A stretch of DNA of 38,888 nucleotides. It comes from Chlorobiaceae bacterium. GTDB taxonomy: Bacteria > Bacteroidota > Chlorobiia > Chlorobiales > Chlorobiaceae. The notes under the pieces are model-generated. The model ran no database searches and was not told the origin of the DNA. It worked only from the letters and a program-made list of their open reading frames with translations. The stretch covers positions 1 through 38,888 of the forward strand of contig JAAXVR010000026.1 in the NCBI GenBank assembly GCA_013335405.1, read 5' to 3'. Each line of letters begins with the position of its first letter. The stretch's first letter is position 1. Made by a program: the position numbers and the translations under genes. This document shows positions 16,248 through 24,763 of this stretch, one piece after another.

Positions 16248-17498
16248 ATGGATAACAATCAGTTAAACATTCACGACAACCAAAGACCACCCTGCGGAGG
16301 AAAACTGGATTTTCCCGAGTTTCTGGAAAAAAAGCTTATTGAATGCGACAAGGAAATATTTCAGCCTCGAAAAAACGGCAAACCCCTTGTTGTTGGTGAC
16401 AGGAGCCCTGGTCCCGAAGCTATCGTTCTGCAAAGTAACGATTATCTGAACATTTCGAGCCATCCGGACATCCGGAAAGCCCAGCTCGATATTCTCCAGA
16501 ACAAACAGAGTGAGCCGGTCATGTCGGCGGTGTTCTTCCACGAAGACAGTCCGAACCACCTCTTCGAACAGGAAATGGCTCAATTCGCCGGTTTTGAAAA
16601 TTCGATCGTCTGTCAGTCGGGCTGGGCGGCAAATGTCGGTCTGATGCAGGTAATCGCTGACAGGACCACCCCTGTTTACATTGACTTTTTTACCCACATG
16701 TCTCTGTGGGAAGGGATCAAGGTATCGGGGGCAACACCGCATTCCTTCAGGCACAACGACCCGGAACACCTCGAACGGCTGATTCGGGAACACGGCCAGG
16801 GCATTATCCTGATCGATTCCCTTTACAGCACCATCGGAGACATCGCCCCGCTTGTCGACATCATTGAAATCGCCAACCGATACGAATGCATTTCCATTGT
16901 CGATGAATCCCATTCACTCGGGACACATGGCCCTCATGGTTCCGGCCTGGTTGCGGAATCTGGACTGACCGACAAGGTGCATTTCATAACGGGAAGTCTT
17001 GCAAAGGCTTTTGCCGGACGTGCAGGTATCATCATCTGCTCGAACCGGTTCGCGAAATATTACCCCTACATGGCCTTCCCTGCAATTTTCAGTTCCGCGC
17101 TTCTTCCGCATGAAATTGCGGGGCTGAGGGCAACGATCAAGGTCATCACGGAAGGGGACCAACGCAGGGAAAAACTTCGTGAAAACGCAAAATTCCTCCG
17201 TGACGGGCTCGACGGCCTTGGCTACAATATTGCAAGCCAGTCACAGATCATCGCCATAGAAGGCGGACTGGAGTCGGACACCGAACTCCTTCGTGATGCA
17301 CTGGAAACAAGAAATGTTTTCGGATCGGTTTTCATGACCCCTGCAACGCCGAAAACCAGGTCTCTCATGCGCTTTTCCCTGCACAGCGGCCTTGAAAAGG
17401 AAGCGTTGCAATACGTACTCGAAGTCTGCGAAGAAATCAGGGACGAAGTCGGCATGTGGAACTGGAAATCGACAAAGAGGAAATCTCCCCGTTCGTGA
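16248..17498 (+). CDS. cqsA: CqsA-like alpha-hydroxyketone (CAI-1-type) autoinducer synthase
   Basis: PLP-dependent alpha-oxoamine synthase-fold enzyme expected to condense a fatty acyl-CoA with an amino-acid-derived substrate to make a long-chain (amino/hydroxy)ketone signal. Diagnostic CqsA blocks are LQSNDYL (61-67), [11 protein letters not shown] (122-132), [14 protein letters not shown] (143-156), IDSLYSTIG (189-197), [11 protein letters not shown] (218-228), the PLP lysine Lys253 in [33 protein letters not shown] and [13 protein letters not shown] and BioF paralogues lack the YIDFF-HMSLWEG block. The 416 residues compare with ~390 in Vibrio. The N-terminal 20 residues are extra, and no clear Shine-Dalgarno precedes this ATG. 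The divergent neighbour is the cognate-type sensor. Acyl chain length and substrate choice are unknown. Confidence 0.92.
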   Translation: MDNNQLNIHDNQRPPCGGKLDFPEFLEKKLIECDKEIFQPRKNGKPLVVGDRSPGPEAIVLQSNDYLNISSHPDIRKAQLDILQNKQSEPVMSAVFFHEDSPNHLFEQEMAQFAGFENSIVCQSGWAANVGLMQVIADRTTPVYIDFFTHMSLWEGIKVSGATPHSFRHNDPEHLERLIREHGQGIILIDSLYSTIGDIAPLVDIIEIANRYECISIVDESHSLGTHGPHGSGLVAESGLTDKVHFITGSLAKAFAGRAGIIICSNRFAKYYPYMAFPAIFSSALLPHEIAGLRATIKVITEGDQRREKLRENAKFLRDGLDGLGYNIASQSQIIAIEGGLESDTELLRDALETRNVFGSVFMTPATPKTRSLMRFSLHSGLEKEALQYVLEVCEEIRDEVGMWNWKSTKRKSPRS

Positions 17499-17890
17499 GC
17501 CGTGCGACGGCAATCCGGATAATCAGATACCGCACTTCTCCTGCCCTGCCCCGCAATCGTCCCGTATACAGCATTTCCCCGCCAAAGCGGTACCCGTTTA
17601 TGACGCCTCACGCATCTTAACCGACCCGTTCCCTTTTTCTTCTGCAACTGATAAAAAAGCTGCTGAGAAATCACCCTGCTGTTTCCGACAATTTTTCACA
17701 CAGGAAAATCTTATTTGGTTCCCGCATTGAGAGCGAAACAGCTCGCCTTCCGGTTTTCCTCTCTTTTTTCGGAATAAGCCAACGCGCAACAAAGCAATAT
17801 TTTTCTGCCATATCAGACTTATTCATATTTTTTTACGGGAAACAACTATATTTAGCTTAATTATTAAAATAACCGAATTATTTGAACCCC
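17499..17890. other. non-coding stretch downstream of the synthase gene
   Basis: About 390 bp with no plausible gene on either strand. The distal part (from about 17790) is very A+T-rich and probably contains the promoter of the P-II/amtB genes, but no hexamer pair stands out. No rho-independent terminator for the synthase gene was recognised. Confidence 0.4.
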
Positions 17891-17897
17891 ATTACAA

Positions 17898-17965
17898 GGA
17901 GGTGCCAGCAGACAAGACGATCACTCGTCCGGCTCTTTGTCGCAGGGAAAGTACATCACACCTCC
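17898..17965 (+). promoter_or_regulatory. candidate structured mRNA leader upstream of P-II/amtB
   Basis: Three nested complementary pairs are visible. GGAGGTG (17898-17904) pairs with CACCTCC (17959-17965), GACAA (17911-17915) with TTGTC (17937-17941), and GACGA (17916-17920) with TCGTC (17925-17929) around a TCAC loop. The outer 5' arm includes a perfect Shine-Dalgarno-like AAGGAGG. The element ends about 76 nt before the P-II start codon. It could be a riboregulatory leader or protein-binding site. No known riboswitch class was recognised. Confidence 0.45.
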
Positions 17966-18006
17966 GGACCGATTCGCTTACGATCAATGTAACTGTCAAG
18001 GGAACA

Positions 18007-18045
18007 ATGACGTCAATCATCACAATGCAATCAGGAAAATCATGA
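18007..18045 (+). CDS. possible 12-codon leader peptide before P-II
   Basis: An ATG preceded by AAGGGA opens a frame for MTSIITMQSGKS whose TGA overlaps the P-II start codon in an ATGA arrangement. If translated it would couple initiation of P-II to upstream translation. P-II also has its own AGGA site, so this may be chance. Confidence 0.25.
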   Translation: MTSIITMQSGKS

Positions 18046-18395
18046 AAAAAATCGAAGCAATTATTCGCGCCACCAAGTATGAAGAGGTCAAGAAGGCTTT
18101 GCACGAAATAGACATTGACTTCTTCACCTGGTGGGATGTCACCGGGCAGGGAAATGATACCAAGCACAAAACAGAGATTTACAGAGGTACGGCAAGGGAC
18201 ACCTCCTATATCTCGCGGCGATACCTTTCCATTGTCGTTCGCGACCTCAATCTCCAGAAAACCGTCGACTGCCTGCTGAAGGTTGCCTGTACAGGAGAGG
18301 TCGGGGACGGGAAAATCTTTGTTTCGGATATCGAACAATCATACCGCATACGCACGGGAGAAAGCGGAGACGAGTCGCTTTACAACAAAGACTGA
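18042..18395 (+). CDS. P-II nitrogen regulatory protein (GlnK-like)
   Basis: Trimeric signal protein that senses 2-oxoglutarate and ADP/ATP; next to amtB it most likely docks on the ammonium channel to close it. The 117-residue sequence has the N-terminal MKKIEAIIRATKYEEVKKAL, T-loop residues TEIYRG (44-49), and the C-terminal signatures TGEVGDGKIFV and IRTGE. Aligning YRG with E. coli GlnB/GlnK places Arg52 where the uridylylated Tyr51 should be, so GlnD-type modification is unlikely. The sequence between TGQGND and YRG is also unusual (DTKHK). The ATG at 18042 has AGGA 6 bp upstream; the open frame before it is non-coding leader. amtB starts 52 bp downstream. Confidence 0.93.
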   Translation: MKKIEAIIRATKYEEVKKALHEIDIDFFTWWDVTGQGNDTKHKTEIYRGTARDTSYISRRYLSIVVRDLNLQKTVDCLLKVACTGEVGDGKIFVSDIEQSYRIRTGESGDESLYNKD

Positions 18396-18447
18396 AGCAT
18401 CTTTTTCGTCCGATTTTACCAACAACAATGAAATCACCCCTGAAACC

Positions 18448-19998
18448 ATGAGACACAGATTTCTTCTTGTAATTGCAGGTATCTTCCTGATGATGGGCAT
18501 GGCCCTTGGAGGAGATATCCATGCAGCATCGCTGCCTGATCCCGGCGGTTCAAAAACCGGTACGACAATCGACATCCCCGCTGCGCAACCGGGGACCCCC
18601 GTTGCAACTGAAATAACCGACCAGATAGGAAAAAACAAGGTTGCCGTCAATATGATCTGGGTGCTTGTTACCGGCTTCCTTGTCATGTTCATGCAGGCCG
18701 GATTCGCCATGGTGGAATCAGGTCTCACTCGTGCGAAAAACGCCGCCCACACCATGTCGATGAATATGATGATTTATCCGCTGGGTATGCTGGGCTTCTT
18801 CGTATGCGGATTTGCCCTCATGTTCGGAGGACTGGGGCCACTGGGAACATTGGGTGGTTACGATGGCCTTGATCAGGAGTTTGCTGTCAATCTGTTCGGA
18901 CACAGTTTCGGGCTGTTCGGAACAAAAGGGTTTTTTCTGCTTGATGTTTATGATGTCGGTGTTTTTGCCCTGTTCCTGTTCCAGATGGTTTTCATGGACA
19001 CGACAGCAACAATTCCGACCGGTTCAATGGCTGAACGATGGAAATTCTCCGCTTTTGTCGTCTATGGCCTGTTTGTCGGTACGATTATCTATCCGGTATT
19101 CGGAAACTGGACATGGGGAGGAGGATGGCTCGCAATGCTTGGCAAAGAATTCGGGTTGGGTCATGGCCATGTGGATTTTGCCGGTTCGTCGGTTGTTCAC
19201 CTGACCGGTGGCGTCCTTGCCTTCGTCGGAGCAATCATTATCGGGCCAAGGATCGGCAAATATAACAAGGATGGATCACCAAACGCCATTCCCGGCCATA
19301 ACATCCCCATGGCGATTGTCGGCGCATTCATTCTGGCATTCGGATGGTTCGGCTTCAACCCGGGATCGACCCTTGCCGCTACCGACCTGCGCATCAGTGT
19401 CGTTGCCGTCAACACCATGATCGCTTCCGCAACAGGCGCTTTCGGGGCCATGCTCTATATGTGGTGGTTCAAGACAAAAAAACCCGACCCTACCATGATG
19501 ATCAACGGACTTCTTGCCGGCCTGGTAGCGATCACAGCTCCCTGCGCATTTGTCAATGTCCAGACTGCAGCATTGATCGGGTTAATCGCGGGTGTTCTGG
19601 TCATTGAAGCAGCATTTTTCATTGAAAAAGTACTCAAAATCGATGATCCGGTAGGTGCAGTTGCCGTTCACGGCGTCAATGGAGCATGGGGTTGCATCGC
19701 GCTAGGCCTCTTTGCGGACGGAACTTATGGCGATGGCTGGAACGGTGTTGCCGGACCTGTCACCGGTCTCTTCTATGGCAGCCCGGACCAGCTTGTTGCA
19801 GAAATCATCGGTGTATCAGCCAATATCATCTATGTCGGTATAATCGGCTGGATTGTTTTCAAACTGATCGATATGACAATCGGCAACAGGGTCAAACCTG
19901 AAGATGAACTCGACGGTCTCGACATTCCTGAAATGGGTATCGAAGGGTATTGCGGCATCAGGCTCGACAAGAACTCCGAAACCCCGCTTTCAAAATAA
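18448..19998 (+). CDS. amtB: ammonium transporter (Amt family)
   Basis: Inner-membrane ammonium channel, trimeric in the family. The 516-residue precursor starts MRHRFLLVIAGIFLMMG with a signal peptide ending near DIHAA, then a ~40-residue linker, then 11 hydrophobic segments. The pore twin histidines are in SSVVHLTGG and AVHGVNGAWG, the ammonium-site Asp is in VDFAGSS, and the Amt signature FAMVESGLTRAKN is present. There is a moderate insertion around FGHSFGLFGTKGFFLLD compared with E. coli. I chose ATG 18448; the open frame runs back to 18283 inside the P-II gene, but that part is a shadow. It is cotranscribed with P-II and ends at a strong terminator. Confidence 0.95.
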   Translation: MRHRFLLVIAGIFLMMGMALGGDIHAASLPDPGGSKTGTTIDIPAAQPGTPVATEITDQIGKNKVAVNMIWVLVTGFLVMFMQAGFAMVESGLTRAKNAAHTMSMNMMIYPLGMLGFFVCGFALMFGGLGPLGTLGGYDGLDQEFAVNLFGHSFGLFGTKGFFLLDVYDVGVFALFLFQMVFMDTTATIPTGSMAERWKFSAFVVYGLFVGTIIYPVFGNWTWGGGWLAMLGKEFGLGHGHVDFAGSSVVHLTGGVLAFVGAIIIGPRIGKYNKDGSPNAIPGHNIPMAIVGAFILAFGWFGFNPGSTLAATDLRISVVAVNTMIASATGAFGAMLYMWWFKTKKPDPTMMINGLLAGLVAITAPCAFVNVQTAALIGLIAGVLVIEAAFFIEKVLKIDDPVGAVAVHGVNGAWGCIALGLFADGTYGDGWNGVAGPVTGLFYGSPDQLVAEIIGVSANIIYVGIIGWIVFKLIDMTIGNRVKPEDELDGLDIPEMGIEGYCGIRLDKNSETPLSK

Positions 19999-20010
19999 GA
20001 GCGGAAGACT

Positions 20011-20053
20011 CAAAAAAAAGAAGCCGCCCCTGATGAGGCGGTTTCTTTTTTTC
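20011..20053. terminator. bidirectional rho-independent terminator between amtB and pgi
   Basis: A GC-rich stem (AGCCGCC pairing with GGCGGTT around CCTGATGA) is flanked by an A run on the left and a T run on the right, so it can end both amtB (+) and pgi (-). It starts 15-20 bp after the amtB stop. Confidence 0.9.
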
Positions 20054-20067
20054 TCCGGATAACCGGT

Positions 20068-21771
20068 TCACTCATGCTCCGTCTGCGCACCATCGAAAAA
20101 TGAAAGCTGCGGACTTGGAGGCGGATTTTCCTTCAGTCTCAGCTCCCTGCAGGCGTTGATGAGCGAATTGGTCGAGCAGTCATGGGCTGTAACTGTTTCA
20201 CTGCCCTGCAGCTCGGGAAATATTCGTTTTGCAAGCTGCTTGCCCAGTTCGACGCCCCACTGGTCGAAGGAATTGATATCCCAGATAACTCCCTGTACGA
20301 ATACCTTGTGCTCATAGAGGGCAATCAGGCTGCCGAGATTGAATGGGTTGAGCTCCCTTATCATGATGGTATTGCTTGGACGGTTTCCCGGAAACACCTT
20401 GTGCGGCAGGAGCGCATCCCGCTCTTCCTGGCTGAGGCCGGATGCCGCGAGCTCTTCCCTCACCTCTTCCTCCGTCTTGCCTTTCATGAGCGCCTCGGTC
20501 TGTGCGAAACAGTTCGAAAGCAGAAGGTCATGATGATCGCCAGACGGATTCTGGCTTTTCATCGGAACGATGAAATCGGCAGGAATGATACGGGTCCCCT
20601 GATGAAGCAACTGGAAAAAAGCATGCTGGGAGTTGGTTCCGGGTTCACCCCAGATTACCGGTCCAGTCGCATACTCGATCACATTTCCCTGACGGTCGAC
20701 CCGCTTGCCGTTGCTTTCCATGTCGAGCTGCTGCAGATATGCCGGAAAACGATGCAGATACTGGTCGTAGGGGATGACCGCATGCGAAGCGACATCGAAA
20801 AAATTGTTGTACCAGATCCCCAGCACAGCGAGTATTACCGGAATATTGCGTTCCAGTGGCTCATCGCAGAAATGCCGGTCCATGGCATATGCTCCGGCGA
20901 GCAGTTCCTGAAATTTTTCGAAACCCACGAAAAGAGCGATGGTGAGCCCTATCGACGACCAGAGGGAATAACGGCCGCCAACCCAGTCCCAGAACCGGAA
21001 CATGTTGGCCTCGTCGATGCCGAACTCGACCACTTTCGCGCGATTGGTGGAGACGGCGGCAAAATGTTTCGCGATATGCGATTCATTGCCGGCATGACCT
21101 AAAAACCAGTCGCGGGCGGTCATGGCGTTCGTCAAGGTCTCCTGCGTGGTGAAAGTCTTGGAAGCGATGATGAAAAGCGTCGTCTCGGGATCAAGCCTTT
21201 TGAGCGTTTCACAGACATGGGTACCGTCGATATTGGAAACGAAATGAACCCGGAGTTTTCCGTGCGAGAACGGGCGAAGCGCTTCAGTCACCATAGAGGG
21301 GCCGAGATCGGAGCCACCAATTCCGATATTGACCACATCGGTCATCGGTTTGCCGGAATATCCCTTCCACGACCCTGAAATGATCCGCCTGCAGAACCCC
21401 TTCATCTGTGAAAGCACCTGGGAAACTTCTTCGGACACGTCCAGTCCGTCCACCTTCAGTTCATATCCCGGGGGTCTTCTGAGCACTGAATGAAGCACTG
21501 CCCGTTTTTCGGTGATATTGAAAATGCCGCCCCCGAACAGTTCATCCCTTTTGTTTTCGATTCCGGCATCTTTTGCCATATCGAGCAGGAGTTCAAGCGT
21601 TTGCGCTGTGATGCGGTTTTTTGAATAGTCGACCAGAAAATCTCCCCATTTAAGGGAAAAACGCCTGAACCGGCTGCCGTCTTTATCAAATAAATCCCTC
21701 ATATGAAGATGCCCGATCTCCTGCTTGTGGTAGGCAAGGGCACTCCATGCGGCGCTACGAGATAAATCCAT
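20068..21771 (-). CDS. pgi: glucose-6-phosphate isomerase
   Basis: Interconverts glucose-6-phosphate and fructose-6-phosphate. The 567-residue protein begins [20 protein letters not shown]. It contains [11 protein letters not shown] and SKTFTTQET (sugar-phosphate binding), [13 protein letters not shown] (PGI signature 1), the [18 protein letters not shown] block with catalytic Glu and His, and the C-terminal signature containing [19 protein letters not shown]. coli Pgi has 549 residues. ATG 21771 was chosen because the frame upstream of it has no family character. It lies 49 bp downstream of the RsbW-like gene. Confidence 0.97.
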   Translation of the reverse strand: MDLSRSAAWSALAYHKQEIGHLHMRDLFDKDGSRFRRFSLKWGDFLVDYSKNRITAQTLELLLDMAKDAGIENKRDELFGGGIFNITEKRAVLHSVLRRPPGYELKVDGLDVSEEVSQVLSQMKGFCRRIISGSWKGYSGKPMTDVVNIGIGGSDLGPSMVTEALRPFSHGKLRVHFVSNIDGTHVCETLKRLDPETTLFIIASKTFTTQETLTNAMTARDWFLGHAGNESHIAKHFAAVSTNRAKVVEFGIDEANMFRFWDWVGGRYSLWSSIGLTIALFVGFEKFQELLAGAYAMDRHFCDEPLERNIPVILAVLGIWYNNFFDVASHAVIPYDQYLHRFPAYLQQLDMESNGKRVDRQGNVIEYATGPVIWGEPGTNSQHAFFQLLHQGTRIIPADFIVPMKSQNPSGDHHDLLLSNCFAQTEALMKGKTEEEVREELAASGLSQEERDALLPHKVFPGNRPSNTIMIRELNPFNLGSLIALYEHKVFVQGVIWDINSFDQWGVELGKQLAKRIFPELQGSETVTAHDCSTNSLINACRELRLKENPPPSPQLSFFDGAQTEHE

Positions 21772-21820
21772 AGTGTTCGAAACCTTTTTTAAAGATTGCT
21801 GTAGATTACAAGAAAACAGT

Positions 21821-22240
21821 TCAAGGTAATTTTCCTTCACAAACATAATGCAGGAGAAGGCTCTTCCCTTCCCCTTCATGAGAGCGAACCGACAGATCGG
21901 CCATGCTCCGGATGATATGAATCCCCCGACCGGACAATTTCATGAACACAGCATCGCTGCAAGGATCCGGCACTGCCCCCGGATCGAACATTTCACCGCA
22001 ATCCCTCACGGATGCCTCGAGACGGGCTCCGGTGACATTCAGCGAGCACCTGACAGGCAGTTCGTCCCTCTCGCGGTTGCCATGTTTTACCGCATTGACA
22101 AAGGCCTCCTTCAGCGTAAGGTGAAGTGCGTCGGTAAAACGTCCGCTGAAAAACATTTCCGATGCGAAAGCATCGATGAACCGGTGCAGTTCCGGATATG
22201 CGGTATAGCCGCCGGCAAGCACTACTTCAGCATACTTCAT
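21821..22240 (-). CDS. RsbW-like anti-sigma/serine kinase (HATPase)
   Basis: Small GHKL-ATPase protein of the RsbW/SpoIIAB type, which in known systems binds and inactivates a sigma factor and phosphorylates an STAS-domain antagonist. Visible motifs in 139 residues are the N box [15 protein letters not shown] (residues ~42-56), G1 DCGEMFDP and G2 [16 protein letters not shown]. No partner sigma factor or STAS protein is encoded nearby, so it may act on a distant partner or in a switch unrelated to sigma factors. It is upstream of pgi in the same direction. Confidence 0.85.
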   Translation of the reverse strand: MKYAEVVLAGGYTAYPELHRFIDAFASEMFFSGRFTDALHLTLKEAFVNAVKHGNRERDELPVRCSLNVTGARLEASVRDCGEMFDPGAVPDPCSDAVFMKLSGRGIHIIRSMADLSVRSHEGEGKSLLLHYVCEGKLP

Positions 22241-22421
22241 CTCTTCAACCAGTTACGGATCCAAAGCAATTTGAACCAGAATTTACGATGATGCGGGCAC
22301 GACGGCAAATACGCGCTGAAGATGCTCATTGCCGCTTTATTAATGGCATAAGCCATTTTGTCCTTATATTTTTTACTTATTTGTATTTTTTTATAAAATT
22401 TTTATATTTCAAACGAGAGTT

Positions 22422-22453
22422 CTCTTAAAGAATATCAATATCGTATTTAAGAG
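22422..22453. repeat. inverted repeat upstream of the porin-like gene
   Basis: CTCTTAAA (22422-22429) and TTTAAGAG (22446-22453) are perfect 8-bp arms separated by 16 bp, about 60 bp before the ATG. It could be an operator overlapping the promoter or a hairpin in the 5' leader. The surrounding 150 bp are very A+T-rich. Confidence 0.4.
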
Positions 22454-22511
22454 TGCTTGAAACATTATCAACCAACACACAACCATACAAAAAAATCAGG
22501 AGTACATCACA

Positions 22512-23186
22512 ATGAAGAAAACCGTGAAATTATTGTGCCTTGCTGCGGCTTTGACCGTCGGAACCGGAAGCGCAGCCCAGGCAGAAGGTTTCAAAATCGG
22601 CGCGGACGTCGTCAGCAGCTATATCTGGAGAGGTTATGAGGTCGATAATGCCGTTAACGTTCAACCGGCTCTTTCCTATACGTTTCCTGGCATTGGAATC
22701 GTTGTCGGTTTCTGGGGCTCATACGGTGTTATAGAGAATGAAGGCGAAGATCGTTATAAAGAAATTGATACGTATCTGACGATACCGATTGGCAATGCAA
22801 GCCTCACGGTAACGAACTATTACAATCCGAACGCAGGCGATACATTCGACTTCGACGAATTTGGCCCGAACACCGTTGAACTCAGTCTCGGTTACAGCTA
22901 TAAGAATCTGAGCCTGCTGGGAGCTATCTTTGTCGCAGGAAATGATTACGATAATGCCAAATATTTTGAAGCAGGATACAAGTGCTACGACAAGGATGGT
23001 TATTCGGCAAAAGCGTTTGTGGGTGCGGGCAATGAGGGGTATTACGGTGATGGCGGTGAAGCAGGTGAAAACAATATCGCTGTCGTCAATACCGGTCTGA
23101 CGGTCTCCAAGGAGAGGTTCAGTGTTTCATATATCTACAATCCGGACCAGGAAGCCTCACATCTCGTCTTCATGGCGTCGTTCTGA
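22512..23186 (+). CDS. outer-membrane beta-barrel (TorF/porin-like) protein
   Basis: Predicted outer-membrane protein. A signal peptide covers about residues 1-24 (KKTVKLLCLAAALTVGTGSA, cleaved after AQA). The remaining ~200 residues alternate hydrophobic and polar positions, are rich in Gly, Tyr and Asn, and start GFKIGADVVSSYIWRGYE, as in the TorF-type putative porins. The C-terminal strand ends with Phe (VFMASF), the usual signal for barrel assembly. AGGAG lies 9 bp before the ATG. It is monocistronic, with an inverted repeat upstream and a terminator downstream. The substrate is not predictable. Confidence 0.83.
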   Translation: MKKTVKLLCLAAALTVGTGSAAQAEGFKIGADVVSSYIWRGYEVDNAVNVQPALSYTFPGIGIVVGFWGSYGVIENEGEDRYKEIDTYLTIPIGNASLTVTNYYNPNAGDTFDFDEFGPNTVELSLGYSYKNLSLLGAIFVAGNDYDNAKYFEAGYKCYDKDGYSAKAFVGAGNEGYYGDGGEAGENNIAVVNTGLTVSKERFSVSYIYNPDQEASHLVFMASF

Positions 23187-23205
23187 TCTCTTTGTGTGTG
23201 TGTTC

Positions 23206-23246
23206 AAAAACAGAAAAGCCCTGATCGAACCGGGGCTTTTCTGTTT
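23206..23246. terminator. bidirectional rho-independent terminator
   Basis: CAGAAAAGCCC (23211-23221) pairs with GGGCTTTTCTG (23233-23242 region), with an A run on the left and TTTT on the right. It lies 25 bp after the porin-like gene and also faces the 3' end of the minus-strand GNAT-like gene. Confidence 0.88.
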
Positions 23247-23291
23247 TATGCTCTTTCGAAAATCATCCCTGCAATAGCGCAGAGGAACCTT

Positions 23292-24425
23292 TCAGATATC
23301 CTTTTCGTAAATCACATACTCCTTGTAAGGAACACCGCCGATTACTTTGGCAAGCTTGCTCATCGCTTCGTTCGCTTTGAGCACCCAGCTCATCTCGGAG
23401 GCGAACAATCCATGCTTGCCGCCATAGTCGGCGATATATGCGTTCATGATACTGTCGACCCCCTTGTTGCGGTACTCGGGAAGCACTCCCATGGTTATGG
23501 TTCGTACAAGGGAAATGTTGCGGCTGTACCAGAGGTATTTGACAAGACCGACCGGTGAGAAGGGATTGCCATTGACATGCTTCAGTGCCTGGTTGATATC
23601 GGGAAGGGAGAGCGAAAAGCCGACGGTGCGCTTGTTCCGGTCCTCGACAAAATAAATATAATGCGGGTTGGCAAGGGGCTTGAGGCTTTTGGCAAGGAAA
23701 TCGAACTCCTTTCTCGTCATCGGCACAAATCCCCAGTTCTTCTCCCATGCCTTGTTGTAGATATCCCGTATCCGCTCGATTTCATTATCGAAATCCTTCA
23801 TGTTCATGATCCTTATCGAAAGGCCCTCCCTCTGCATGACATGGTTCGCAATCCGGCGGAGGCGGCTTATATCGATGATCTTCTGGTCGATATACCAGGC
23901 AAGGAGTTCCTGGCCGATATGATGGCCGGAATTCCGGACAAGATCGTTGTAGTAGGGCGGGTTGTAGAGCATGAGAAATACAGGGGAACTGTCATACCCT
24001 TTTACAAGCATGCCGCACTGGTCGTTCATCGAGGGAGAGACCGGACCGCGCATTGCGGTAAGCCCCTTGTTTCCGAGCCATCCGGCAGCGGCGCCGAACA
24101 GCGCATCTGCAACCTTCTGGTCGTTGACACATTCGAAAAATCCCCAGAACCCGACCCTGTCTTCATGCACTTCGTTATGCCTGCGGTTCTCGATGGCAGC
24201 GATCGTTCCCGACATGATGCCGTCCTTCCATGCGGTGAACATGGCAAGATCGGCATGATCGTACAAGGGAAACTCATCCTTGTCAAGCGTCTTCATGTAA
24301 TCCCCGATCACAGGGGGAACCCAGTATCTGTTCAGTTCAGAGTCCTTGCGGTATATCTGCCAGGCAAACCTGATGAACTCTTTCCGTTCTTTTTTGTTCT
24401 GAACCTGCCTGATCTCGATAGCCAT
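23292..24425 (-). CDS. GNAT-fold N-acetyltransferase-like protein
   Basis: A 377-residue protein of a conserved but poorly characterised family with a GNAT-like fold. The C-terminal part, VRTITMGVLPEYRNKGVDSIM, resembles the acetyl-CoA-binding V-x-P-x-Y-R-x-x-G motif A of GNAT enzymes. The N-terminal half (RKEFIRFAWQIYRKD, GFWGFFEC, MRGPVSPSMNDQCGML, LMLYNPPYY) is characteristic of this subfamily. The acceptor is unknown. AAGGGAGG stands 8 bp before the ATG, one of the best ribosome-binding sites in the window. It has no functional partner nearby. Confidence 0.78.
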   Translation of the reverse strand: MAIEIRQVQNKKERKEFIRFAWQIYRKDSELNRYWVPPVIGDYMKTLDKDEFPLYDHADLAMFTAWKDGIMSGTIAAIENRRHNEVHEDRVGFWGFFECVNDQKVADALFGAAAGWLGNKGLTAMRGPVSPSMNDQCGMLVKGYDSSPVFLMLYNPPYYNDLVRNSGHHIGQELLAWYIDQKIIDISRLRRIANHVMQREGLSIRIMNMKDFDNEIERIRDIYNKAWEKNWGFVPMTRKEFDFLAKSLKPLANPHYIYFVEDRNKRTVGFSLSLPDINQALKHVNGNPFSPVGLVKYLWYSRNISLVRTITMGVLPEYRNKGVDSIMNAYIADYGGKHGLFASEMSWVLKANEAMSKLAKVIGGVPYKEYVIYEKDI

Positions 24426-24529
24426 CGCTGATGCCTCCCTTGGTTAAGTAAGTACTGAGGTATGACGCCCTTGACAATCCCTCCGGAACGTTTTGACTGA
24501 TATCATGGCTCGGAACCGGATTGAGATGT

Positions 24530-24733
24530 TTATGTAAACGCCTGCCCCGGCTTTACTCCCGCTTTTTTAAGGATGAATACGAGCGGGCAGAAACCGGTCA
24601 ACGAAGCCTGGAAGAGGTTCAGACCGACAAAAGCAGTAAACCACAGCCAGTTGGGGTTGTGGAAATGGGCGAGCAGCAGGCTCGACATGATAAAAACACC
24701 AGCTACGGCCATCACAAAGCGATCAATATTCAT
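24530..24733 (-). CDS. DUF2892-type small membrane protein
   Basis: A 67-residue protein with two hydrophobic helices (about 8-24 and 30-46), the conserved N-terminal [14 protein letters not shown] pattern, a central NPNW and [15 protein letters not shown] near the end, all as in DUF2892/YgaP-type inner-membrane domains. In other proteins this domain is fused to rhodanese, suggesting a link with sulfur metabolism, but here it stands alone. It follows DAHP synthase by about 30 bp. Confidence 0.83.
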   Translation of the reverse strand: MNIDRFVMAVAGVFIMSSLLLAHFHNPNWLWFTAFVGLNLFQASLTGFCPLVFILKKAGVKPGQAFT

Positions 24734-24763
24734 AATGAGGATGTTAGAATGTTATCTGTGGAC

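Noticed and set aside
17902-18045. GTG-started 47-codon frame over the P-II leader.
   Set aside because: The GTG is fused to the AAGGAGG sequence with no spacing, and the nested repeats explain the sequence better as RNA structure.
18283-18447. N-terminal extension of AmtB by 55 residues.
   Set aside because: It overlaps the P-II gene and precedes a clear signal peptide starting at 18448.
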